A stretch of DNA of 64,000 nucleotides, taken from the NCBI GenBank assembly GCA_964625575.1, contig CAZVBQ010000008.1, forward strand, positions 46,673-110,672. The letters are read 5' to 3'. Shown here piece by piece: positions 16,584 through 24,481 of this stretch (its first letter is position 1; every line of letters starts with the position of its first letter). The notes under the pieces were generated by a model. It had not been told where the DNA came from and searched no databases. It saw nothing but the letters and a program-made list of their open reading frames with translations. Both the position numbers and the translations under genes were made by a program. Origin of the DNA: UTCHB3 sp964625575. GTDB taxonomy: Bacteria; Bacteroidota; Ignavibacteria; Ignavibacteriales; Ignavibacteriaceae.

Positions 16584-17561
16584 CTACTCCTCTGTTACAA
16601 GTCTGAACAGTGATTCAAAAACATCAGCCGGCTGGATATCTGCCAGACAGCGGAAATGTTTTTGCGGACAATAATTCTTGCCGATATGCGAACACGGACG
16701 GCATGAAAGATTATCGTTCTCGATAACAATGCTTTTGTTCTTGTAGGGGGTAAAACCAAATTCCTGCACGGTTGAGCCGAAGATCGTCACCACGGGGGTT
16801 TTCATAGCGCATGCCACGTGCATCAGTCCGGAGTCGCATGTTACAGCGGCTTTACAGTCGGCAAAAACCGACGCGGTGGCGTACAGGTCGTTTCCGCTGC
16901 ATTTGTTAACCACCCGGGGTTCCGCTTCCTGGATGGCGGAGCATATCTTCATATCATCATTGCCACCGACCAGCACGGGGGTATATCCCGCCTCGAGGAT
17001 CATTTGGCATAATTTGGTGAAGTGGTACTCGGGCCACCTTTTGGTGAAGTGTTTTGAACCGGGAGCAATGGCAATGTGATCCTTCCTGGGGTCGAGCCCT
17101 GTTTCTTGCTTACCGAAGAATAGATCGAGCCCCTGATCGTCAAGTTTGAAGTCCTGAATGTAACCACTTCTCGAGATCGAAAGGGCGTACCTAACCGGAA
17201 TCTGAGGCATGTCTTCGAGGAGGTTCAGTTTAAGTTTTACAAGGAGGAATTTCTTTATGTTCGACTTGTGGAATCTTACCACCCTTTCAACCCCGGATGT
17301 AAGCTTGATCGATTTCATATTGTTCTGCAGATCGATCACAAGGTCATATTCAGAGCGGGTCAGCGCGTTAAGGGTGGTGTTCTCCTTGTAAACATGAACA
17401 TCCCGGAGGTATGGATTGTGCTGCAGCACTTCCCGGCTCTCCTCTTTTACAAGGTAGTCGATGTTTGACTCAGGAAGCATCTTCTTGAGTGAGCGTATTA
17501 CCGGTGTTGTGAGCAGGACATCACCGAGGGAGCTGAATCTGATAATCAGGATGTTCTTCAT
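16584..17561 (-). CDS. glycosyltransferase family 9 (heptosyltransferase-like)
   Basis: A 325-aa GT-B enzyme. MKNILIIRFSSLGDVLLTTPVIRSLKK is the GT9 signature start. The C-terminal half has IAPGSKHFTKRWPEYHFTKLC, VLVGGNDD, VTCDSGLMHVACAMKTPVVTIFGST and a cysteine-bearing end (CRPCSHIGKNYCPQKHFRCL). GT9 members add heptose (from ADP-heptose) to LPS core. It sits 2 nt upstream of waaA in the same operon, consistent with core biosynthesis. The actual sugar donor cannot be read from the sequence. Confidence 0.93.
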   Translation of the reverse strand: MKNILIIRFSSLGDVLLTTPVIRSLKKMLPESNIDYLVKEESREVLQHNPYLRDVHVYKENTTLNALTRSEYDLVIDLQNNMKSIKLTSGVERVVRFHKSNIKKFLLVKLKLNLLEDMPQIPVRYALSISRSGYIQDFKLDDQGLDLFFGKQETGLDPRKDHIAIAPGSKHFTKRWPEYHFTKLCQMILEAGYTPVLVGGNDDMKICSAIQEAEPRVVNKCSGNDLYATASVFADCKAAVTCDSGLMHVACAMKTPVVTIFGSTVQEFGFTPYKNKSIVIENDNLSCRPCSHIGKNYCPQKHFRCLADIQPADVFESLFRLVTEE

Positions 17562-17566
17562 TTTTT

Positions 17567-18478
17567 TTACCGGGGTGGAATTAAATTTTTTGATCTTAAA
17601 CCGAATTTAAGTCTTTTAAAGGGATTATATGCCTTGAACGACAAATAAAATTTGCCGATCGCCTCCCATGCTTCAGGTGACTGAACTTCTTCGATCTTAC
17701 TGACTTTTACGGGATCATCCGATATCTCAACATCAAGTTTCCGGGTTTTCTTTGTGTTGGTTCCCGCGCCGTCGGCACCCATATGATGAACCAGTGACCT
17801 GCCGGGGTAGAGGGTAAGCATGTCGTTCAGGAAGATTGAGGCATCCCACCTTACCGCCCACGAGTCGTTTGTTCCGGCAATTACCCGTTGAAGTATTTTC
17901 TCTTTGAAAGCGGCACCGTTAAAATTGAACTCATCCATCTGCTTCCGTTCGAGTATGGTCTCGTAGAGATATTTTGCGTCGCTGTTGAAGAGTTTCCACG
18001 CGCGTGACCATGTTGCCCAGCCGAGGCAGTCAGCCCCCTTGATAAAAAATGTCTCAGGAAGTGCCGCCTTCACGGGATAAAGGTAACCGTGAATTGATGC
18101 CACTTTTTCCGAATCACGGTAGGTATCCAGTCCGTCGTTCATGAACTTAAGAAACCACGGTGAGAGTTGGAGGTCATCCTCAAGCACGATCACTTCCTCG
18201 AAATTCTCGATCATTTCAGTAACGCCCGCGATAATAGAGCGGCCGAGCCCGCGGTTCTTTCCGGCTTCATGAATAGTGACGCTTTTGAATCCGGTAACTG
18301 TCTTCAGGTATGCCCGCACCTCCCGCACGGCAGGTTCATCCGCGGCGCCCTTCCACCCGTCGGAGTAGATATGGATATCCGTCTCCGCCGCGCCGTGGTT
18401 GTTGGCGAGCGATTCCATGGTTTTTTCAACCATGTTCCTGCGGTTGTAAGCGAAAAGTGCTACCGGTGCTTTGCTCAT
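17567..18478 (-). CDS. GT-A fold glycosyltransferase (family 2-like)
   Basis: A 303-aa soluble glycosyltransferase. VALFAYNRRNMVEKTMESL begins the nucleotide-sugar fold, and IHIYSDGWKG and VIVLEDDLQLSP give the DxD-like metal site (EDD). CLGWATWSRAWKLF is typical of a sub-family in O-antigen and S-layer glycan clusters. No membrane segment. It overlaps the methyltransferase upstream by 4 nt (ATGA). The acceptor and donor are unknown; the operon context points to surface polysaccharide or LPS outer-core assembly. Confidence 0.85.
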   Translation of the reverse strand: MSKAPVALFAYNRRNMVEKTMESLANNHGAAETDIHIYSDGWKGAADEPAVREVRAYLKTVTGFKSVTIHEAGKNRGLGRSIIAGVTEMIENFEEVIVLEDDLQLSPWFLKFMNDGLDTYRDSEKVASIHGYLYPVKAALPETFFIKGADCLGWATWSRAWKLFNSDAKYLYETILERKQMDEFNFNGAAFKEKILQRVIAGTNDSWAVRWDASIFLNDMLTLYPGRSLVHHMGADGAGTNTKKTRKLDVEISDDPVKVSKIEEVQSPEAWEAIGKFYLSFKAYNPFKRLKFGLRSKNLIPPR

Positions 18479-19104
18479 AGTGAAAAATCTATTATCAGTG
18501 AGGTGTAATTTGGCTTGCCGTCTTTATTTTTTCTGTGATTCAGGAAACACCTTCTGATGTGTCCCTTGCCGTCGCCGTTTTTATATGTCGTGTGGAAATT
18601 CCCTGCTTTATCCCAGTATTCCACCAGGTTCGCCTTGTATCCAAGTCTCTCGAAGAGGGATGTCAGGGAATCGAGGTTGAAAAGGTGCTTGTGGTCATCG
18701 GCAGCGGGACCCGTTCCACCCGGACGCACATGGTCGATGTATGCTTTGTCGGGATGATACCCGTCAGGCACCGCGACGCGGATGTTAATGCCGGGGTTGG
18801 CGAAGGCTTTTATGTTCCGCGCCATTGCTTCAATATCTTCGATCGTGAGGTGCTCGAGCACGTGCTCGGCGAGAACGAGATCAATCTTCCGCTTTTTGAA
18901 GTATAGCCTGAAGTCACTCTCTTTTGTCAGATCAAGGGTTTTAATGTCCGTGGGGAACCATCCCAAATAAAGGGTGTCACCACTTCCGATGATCAACCGG
19001 ATCTTCTCCGAGACCCGTGAGTAGATAAACCACGAGATCAGGGAAGCCGGTTTTAGAACCGGACCGGAGTGTTTATACAGCCACTTCCTGAACTCTGAAG
19101 GCAT
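18475..19104 (-). CDS. class I SAM-dependent methyltransferase (glycan cluster)
   Basis: A 209-aa protein with a Rossmann-like methyltransferase core that lacks a strong glycine-rich motif I; the IKTLDL and LVLAEHVLEHL segments mark the later strands. VPDGYHPDKAYIDHVRPGG and DDHKHLFNLDSLTSLFERLGYK match the predicted-SAM-methyltransferase family commonly seen in capsule and O-antigen clusters. It probably methylates a sugar or modifies a glycan terminus. It overlaps the glycosyltransferase by 4 nt. Confidence 0.8.
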   Translation of the reverse strand: MPSEFRKWLYKHSGPVLKPASLISWFIYSRVSEKIRLIIGSGDTLYLGWFPTDIKTLDLTKESDFRLYFKKRKIDLVLAEHVLEHLTIEDIEAMARNIKAFANPGINIRVAVPDGYHPDKAYIDHVRPGGTGPAADDHKHLFNLDSLTSLFERLGYKANLVEYWDKAGNFHTTYKNGDGKGHIRRCFLNHRKNKDGKPNYTSLIIDFSL

Positions 19105-19107
19105 TCG

Positions 19108-19767
19108 TCATATCCCGAGGCAGTTGTCATCTTTGTAAAAGACAGTTGTTGCCTTGTGATGAATAAAGCCGGAAGCAATGCCGTAAAAGTCGATCTTTTT
19201 GAATCCCTTTTCTAAAAGTGAGATGATTCCCGGGCTGTATTCGGCGCGTTCGGAGTCGTCGAGTATTATCACACCCCCTTTTTTAAGTCTGTCGGGGGCG
19301 ACAAAGAGGCATTCGTTTCTGTGGTTCGCGTCAACAGTGATGATATCGAATCTGTAGTCGAGCTTTGTCAACTCGTTCGAGTAGATATCCTTGTTATCGT
19401 GGGAGAGTATCACTTTAACGTTCTTCGGCAGATTCTGCTGCATCCGGTTGTACCACTCTTTGTCATGCTCGATGGCGGTCACGGTGTTGACCCTGTCAGC
19501 GAACCAAAGGGTTGAGTTGCCGGAACCGAACTCAAAGACATCGAAATCTTTCTTCATCCTGTTCTTCATGAACTCATAAAAGCTCAAAGTGACCCACGGG
19601 ATGGCGTTTCCATCAACATCAACCGGGTATCCGGCGATCAGGGAGCGGATCCAGCCTGTGTCGTGCAGGTAACCCATCACCCTGAATGAAAGAAGTGCTT
19701 TAAGAACCTTTGGTTCTGTGAGAAGTTTGAAAACTGTAGCTATTTGTTTTGAGACCGGGAGTGCCAT
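19108..19767 (-). CDS. class I SAM-dependent methyltransferase
   Basis: A 219-aa methyltransferase. FDVFEFGSGNSTLWFADR is motif I, VTAIEHDKEWYNRMQQNL is the acidic motif binding the SAM ribose, and FDIITVDANHRNECLFVAPDRLKKGGVIILDDSER completes the fold. The EHDKEWY pattern is common in FkbM- and TylF-like enzymes that O-methylate sugars or polyketides. The start at 19767 lies 28 bp inside the flippase gene, so translation is coupled. A second methyltransferase follows 3 nt after its stop. The target is presumably a surface sugar. Confidence 0.85.
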   Translation of the reverse strand: MALPVSKQIATVFKLLTEPKVLKALLSFRVMGYLHDTGWIRSLIAGYPVDVDGNAIPWVTLSFYEFMKNRMKKDFDVFEFGSGNSTLWFADRVNTVTAIEHDKEWYNRMQQNLPKNVKVILSHDNKDIYSNELTKLDYRFDIITVDANHRNECLFVAPDRLKKGGVIILDDSERAEYSPGIISLLEKGFKKIDFYGIASGFIHHKATTVFYKDDNCLGI

Positions 19768-21083
19768 TTTGCTTTAACCAATTTAAAGAGGTTTACCATG
19801 AATATTGCTTTGATCATCATAACCGCCTGATGAGTCGAGGGCCTGTGAAAAGCCAGACCGAATGTCGCGGCAGTGTATGATATAAGGGTTGCGAGCGCGG
19901 AACCTGTAATTCCCCAGATAGGGATAAAGATCAGGTTGAGCACGACGTTTAAAATAAGTCCGATGAGTGTCCTCATGAACGAGACCTTGGTCAGGTTCTC
20001 GGTAACGAGGTATTGCGAGCTCGCCACTCCGAGGAATGTACCGGTGCCCGCCCAGATGTAAATTGTAAGAACCGGTGCCGCGGGTAGGAACTTCGCTCCA
20101 AAAAGGAGGGTGATGATCTCTTCCGAGAGAAATGTCACCGGGATCGCTATAGCGATGGAAATGAAGGCGAGAAGGTCGTAAAGTTTCTGCATCCGCGAGC
20201 GGTATAGCTCTTCACTTACGCTTTTGGCGTTCACGATCGCGGGAAACAATGAGCTTGATATCGCCATGGGGATAAAATACCATGCTTCGCAGAGCCTCAC
20301 AGCCGCGGCGAAGTAGCCGTTCTGCTCGCTGCTGAGCATGTTCTTTATGAATATCTGACCGACACGGATGTAGATCGATACAGCGAGTCCGGCAAGTATC
20401 AGAGGCCATGAGTCACGGAACAGGCGAAGCGCCACTTCCTTGTTGAAGCGCCACTTCAGGATGCTTTCTTTTTGAAGTGTGAAAACTATGACAAATCCGG
20501 CGGCGATAATCACCGGTTCGAGCGCCTGCATGAAAGCGAACCACCCCAAACCCGCTGAAAGCACTATCAATAACAGCCTCAACAGCGACGAAATCAGGGT
20601 TGATGATGACTGTACCGAAGCGGAGTATTTCGCCTGAACTCGTGCCTGAAACCAGAAATCAATCACATGAAACGACTGGAAGATCGTGCCAATGGTGATT
20701 ATATATATAAGCACCGCAGTGCTGCTGTCTTCACCGTTGATGTTAACCGCGATCCACGTCATCACGATAACCGCTATCGAACCGGCGATCCTCAGAAAGA
20801 AAGAGGAACCGAGTATTGTGTTTTTATCTTCGGGGTATTTTACGAGCTCGCGGACGAGGATGTTCTCGAGTCCAAAGTTTGCGATGCTGGCGAAAAGGAG
20901 GGCGAAACTTACGGCATACGAGAGTACGCCGAACTCACCGGGTCCCAGGTATCTGACGAGGAAGACACCTATGAGAAAGCTAAAAAGTAGCTTGATCACC
21001 CTTTCGGCGAACATCCAGGAAGTATTTTTGAAATACTTCCTGAATGATTCCGATCCGAAATTAATTCTGGTGCTGTTCTGCAA
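19740..21083 (-). CDS. oligosaccharide flippase (Wzx/PST family)
   Basis: A 447-aa polytopic inner-membrane protein with 12-14 predicted helices. The opening KNTSWMFAERVIKLLFSFLIGVFLVRYLGPGEFGVLSYAVSF is the hallmark of the polysaccharide transport / MurJ-MOP superfamily. It should flip lipid-linked oligosaccharide units across the inner membrane before polymerisation or transfer. The gene starts 23 bp inside the YfhO gene's end and ends 28 bp inside the next methyltransferase, so three genes are tightly coupled. Confidence 0.93.
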   Translation of the reverse strand: MQNSTRINFGSESFRKYFKNTSWMFAERVIKLLFSFLIGVFLVRYLGPGEFGVLSYAVSFALLFASIANFGLENILVRELVKYPEDKNTILGSSFFLRIAGSIAVIVMTWIAVNINGEDSSTAVLIYIITIGTIFQSFHVIDFWFQARVQAKYSASVQSSSTLISSLLRLLLIVLSAGLGWFAFMQALEPVIIAAGFVIVFTLQKESILKWRFNKEVALRLFRDSWPLILAGLAVSIYIRVGQIFIKNMLSSEQNGYFAAAVRLCEAWYFIPMAISSSLFPAIVNAKSVSEELYRSRMQKLYDLLAFISIAIAIPVTFLSEEIITLLFGAKFLPAAPVLTIYIWAGTGTFLGVASSQYLVTENLTKVSFMRTLIGLILNVVLNLIFIPIWGITGSALATLISYTAATFGLAFHRPSTHQAVMMIKAIFMVNLFKLVKAKWHSRSQNK

Positions 21084-23640
21084 CCTCTTCCTTTTTCCCC
21101 GGTTTAAACCAGCCGAGGAGGAGTGTAATTACAAGCCCGAGGGTTACAAATGAACTTAACCCCAACGCGAGGTATTTTGCCATAAAGAAGCTCTGTGGAG
21201 CGTACTCGAACTTTACGTGCTTCGTCCCTTTTGGTACAACGATGCCCATGAAGTTGTGGTTGGCATTAAGAACTTCGACCTCTTTACCGTCGGCATAAGC
21301 GTGCCACCCTTTTTTATGGTAGGTGGTGCTGAAGACGAGGAAATTGTCGCCTGAAGTGGTAACATCTGCTTCAATGATCTCATCGGTGTACTTGGTGATC
21401 TTCAGGGTGACTGTCGAGTCTTTCGGCGCGACCTTCACGTCACGGTCGGCAACAAATGCCACGTCTGAGGGGTCAAATTTGTTGTCACGCACCATTTCGA
21501 GGAACTCGAGCGGTTTCTTCTTCTCAACCTTGTTAACGAAGAAGAGCCTTTGGAGTGCTTTCTTGTTTTCAAGCACGAAGGTTTTGCTCGCGGTATCAAC
21601 TGCCACGGGGACGCATCCTTCAAACGGGATACCCGGCTGATCGAGAACGATGTAGCGGGTGCCTGTCATGTTCAGGAAGGTCTGGTTCGCGGGGGTCTTT
21701 ACGACATCGAGGAAGTCCTGATAAGGTCTTGGCTTGATGGCGGAATAGCCATAAACATCTTCGAGAAGGAAGTAGGCGTTAAAGTTACCGTTGCTCTGAA
21801 TTGAGCCTTTCGAGCCGTCCATTTTCAGGTTGATTATCCTGTAAGGATCGGTTTCCGCGTGTTTCTGTGACTTGATCGCCTTGATGTAATATGGTTCGGC
21901 GAACTCGGTGCTCTTTGATGGCTGATCGGTGTATTCGGCACCTCTTGATGAGACCCTCCAAAGGTCGACGACGCTCAGGACGACAACGATCGAAGTGAAG
22001 ACAAGCGCTGTGACCCTGCCTTTGATAAAGAACCAGGCGATCCAGAAGATCACCGCCATTATCAGAAAATTGATCACAGCATCGTTGGCGAACATTTCAC
22101 CGGCGAGGTTACCAACGGTGGCGATCGCCTCCTGAGGGTATTGAGCCGCTTTTTCTGATGTCGCGAATCTCTTGGCCACCCAGCTTACCATGCCGCCACG
22201 TCCCAACAGGGAGAATACGAAAAGCACGGAGAATACTCCCGCCGCGCTCATCACGAGTTTCTCGTAGAAAGCGTTTTTGTCTTTTCTTAACTCAAGAATT
22301 TTCATCACTCCCAGACCCGCCAGGATCGGCATGAACATCTGGGGTATCACAAGGAACATCGAGGGCACCCGGAACTTGTCGAACTGCGGGAACCAGTTGA
22401 ACATCATGTCAAACAACAGCGGGAAGTTCCTGCCGAAAGAAAGCACGAGCGTCACCGCGACAAGTATCGTAAGAAACATCACAAGTGGTTCGCGCCACCG
22501 TGTTATCATCGCGAACAAGGCGAGGAAAAACACCACAACGCCCATGTACATTGCCACGTCAACAAACGGCATCTGCCCGAAATAAGTGTTTACTTTGTAT
22601 TTCTGTCCGTTGATCAACTGCTCAGAATTTCCGAAACCGTACCATGAAGGGACGATAAAAGTCATCACTTCCCCGGGTGAGAACGACCAGTCTGTGTGAT
22701 ATTTGTAATACTCGGAGTCTTTGCTCTTGTCTTCAGCGCCGCCACTTTGGGTGGATTTATCGAGGATGCTCGTTGTTCCACGGGTCGAGTGAGGGGTGTA
22801 CTCATATATCTGTGTCAGGTTGTCAGCCTGTATCGCTATGGCGATCAAGGCAGCCCCGGCGAAAACCAGCCCTGATTTAATCGTGTTCTTAAGCACTTCA
22901 TTCTCTTTAGTGATAAGAGACCTGACTATATGGAACAGATAAAAAAGACCAATCGAAAAGAGGATGTAAAAGATTATCTGTACGTGAAAACCCTGTACGA
23001 TAAGCTGCATCGCGATAGTCAGGATGAAGAAGTTTATCAGTTTCAACTTCTCCTGATTCTTCAGCAGCATCAGGATGATCACCGGCAGAAATGCCAGGGA
23101 AGTCAGCTTTGTTACGTGCCCGATATAGAGGAAGACTACAATTCCCGTTGAAAGCGAAGTGCTCAGAGCTGTAAAGAGTGAGACCAAAGTGTTCTTTGTG
23201 ATCGACTTCATCAGGAAGTAGGTGGTGATAGTGAGGACGATCAGGTAGAAAGCCCAACGGACAAAATCGTTGCCAAAAATGCCGGTGAACGATTCCCTTA
23301 CTGCCGTAAGCCCCACATAAATCAGATTGAACCAGGTGTATCCCACCGACAGGGCGTAAGCCGGCATGCCTGTGAATATGTAAGGATTCCAGAGCGTGAA
23401 ACCTTCACGGTCTTTCGCAAGGTATGAAGTGGCGCTTTCAGAAGCGATTATATCACCTGACTGGAATATCTTTCCCTGGAAGAAGAGTGGGGAGAGGAAC
23501 AACAGGAATATCAGGATCGAGAGTCCGATAACCGACAGGTTGATATACTTCGCCGGGAATTTTGAGTCGATGTCGACCCCTGTGGCGACCTTTTCTTTTT
23601 GCCTGAGTTCCTTTACTGACTTCTGTAACTTTTTTGCCAT
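21061..23640 (-). CDS. YfhO family membrane protein (GT-C like)
   Basis: An 859-aa protein with a short charged N-terminus, about 12 membrane helices to residue 560, a soluble beta-rich domain (about 560-800) and a final helix (ALGLSSFVTLGLVITLLLGWF). The features FQSGDIIASESATSYLA, FTGMPAYAL, and the late LVFSTTYHKKGWHAYADGKEVEVLNANHNFMGIVVP region are typical of YfhO, a family involved in glycosylating lipoteichoic acids in Firmicutes. In Bacteroidota it is found in glycan clusters with GT2 enzymes. Here a GT2 of the DPM type is two genes upstream, which fits a polyprenyl-phosphate-sugar donor/acceptor pair. Confidence 0.92.
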   Translation of the reverse strand: MAKKLQKSVKELRQKEKVATGVDIDSKFPAKYINLSVIGLSILIFLLFLSPLFFQGKIFQSGDIIASESATSYLAKDREGFTLWNPYIFTGMPAYALSVGYTWFNLIYVGLTAVRESFTGIFGNDFVRWAFYLIVLTITTYFLMKSITKNTLVSLFTALSTSLSTGIVVFLYIGHVTKLTSLAFLPVIILMLLKNQEKLKLINFFILTIAMQLIVQGFHVQIIFYILFSIGLFYLFHIVRSLITKENEVLKNTIKSGLVFAGAALIAIAIQADNLTQIYEYTPHSTRGTTSILDKSTQSGGAEDKSKDSEYYKYHTDWSFSPGEVMTFIVPSWYGFGNSEQLINGQKYKVNTYFGQMPFVDVAMYMGVVVFFLALFAMITRWREPLVMFLTILVAVTLVLSFGRNFPLLFDMMFNWFPQFDKFRVPSMFLVIPQMFMPILAGLGVMKILELRKDKNAFYEKLVMSAAGVFSVLFVFSLLGRGGMVSWVAKRFATSEKAAQYPQEAIATVGNLAGEMFANDAVINFLIMAVIFWIAWFFIKGRVTALVFTSIVVVLSVVDLWRVSSRGAEYTDQPSKSTEFAEPYYIKAIKSQKHAETDPYRIINLKMDGSKGSIQSNGNFNAYFLLEDVYGYSAIKPRPYQDFLDVVKTPANQTFLNMTGTRYIVLDQPGIPFEGCVPVAVDTASKTFVLENKKALQRLFFVNKVEKKKPLEFLEMVRDNKFDPSDVAFVADRDVKVAPKDSTVTLKITKYTDEIIEADVTTSGDNFLVFSTTYHKKGWHAYADGKEVEVLNANHNFMGIVVPKGTKHVKFEYAPQSFFMAKYLALGLSSFVTLGLVITLLLGWFKPGKKEEVAEQHQN

Positions 23641-23662
23641 TAAATCTCCGGTGAAATATCGG

Positions 23663-24478
23663 TTATTTCTTCTTGATTGCTATGTAGTTGATGCCCGAGC
23701 CTTTCTCATTGTCCGATGAGTAATCGGCGTACATCATAAAAAGGACGGGAAGAAGAGTGAATAGGTAGTAGAAAGGCAGAAGGATGAAGAATGCCTTCGA
23801 GGCATTCAGCATGAGCATCGGATATTTTATGCCGAGCCTCCAGGCCTTGTCACCCCACCATCCATAGGTATACTTCGACTGATAGAGTTCGAAGCCAAGT
23901 GGAGCCATTTTTTCGGTCAGTTCCTCTTTTGAGTAGCCATCGCGCGCGTGCTCTCCGATGAAACTTTCGTCGTCATCTTCATGTACGTCACTTCCGCCGT
24001 AGATCGAGGGGGAGTTTATCAGCACGTGGCCGCCCGGTTTGAGCGCGCGGTAGAAGTTTTTGAACACCGTCACGTCATCCGCGATGTGTTCCATAACATC
24101 CACGCAGACAATCAGGTCAAATCTTTCTTTGTGATCGATCTGTGTGAGGTCTTCAACACCGAACGTAACATCTTTTACGCCGGCACTTCCGAAGAATTTC
24201 CGGCAGTCTTCCATCCAGTCGGCTTTAACGTCGACAGAGTAGATGTTGCAGGGGGTGAGGTTCTTCGACATGAACCATGTGTACTGTCCGAAACCACTTC
24301 CGGCATCATATATTTCGAGTTTTTTACCACCCGCGGCATGACGCAGCTTTTTAAGTTCGCGTCTTACATACCATGAGCGGAGGAACATGAGGTCGAGAGT
24401 CTTGTAGAACAAGACTCTCGTGAAAGGCAGTTTGTTTATAGCCGCGGCGAAAACGTTCTTTACTGGATCGTAGTGCAT
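23663..24478 (-). CDS. SAM-dependent methyltransferase with C-terminal membrane segment
   Basis: A 271-aa protein. The methyltransferase core runs from KLEIYDAGSGFGQYTWFMSKNL (motif I) through VDVKADWMEDCRKFF, GVEDLTQID and FDLIVCVDVMEHIADD to LKPGGHVLINSPS. A hydrophobic segment follows at about 225-250 (FFILLPFYYLFTLLPVLFMMYA), so the enzyme is probably membrane-associated. It lies 3 nt after the GT2 gene and upstream of YfhO, suggesting that it acts on a lipid-linked saccharide. Confidence 0.88.
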   Translation of the reverse strand: MHYDPVKNVFAAAINKLPFTRVLFYKTLDLMFLRSWYVRRELKKLRHAAGGKKLEIYDAGSGFGQYTWFMSKNLTPCNIYSVDVKADWMEDCRKFFGSAGVKDVTFGVEDLTQIDHKERFDLIVCVDVMEHIADDVTVFKNFYRALKPGGHVLINSPSIYGGSDVHEDDDESFIGEHARDGYSKEELTEKMAPLGFELYQSKYTYGWWGDKAWRLGIKYPMLMLNASKAFFILLPFYYLFTLLPVLFMMYADYSSDNEKGSGINYIAIKKK

Positions 24479-24481
24479 TTT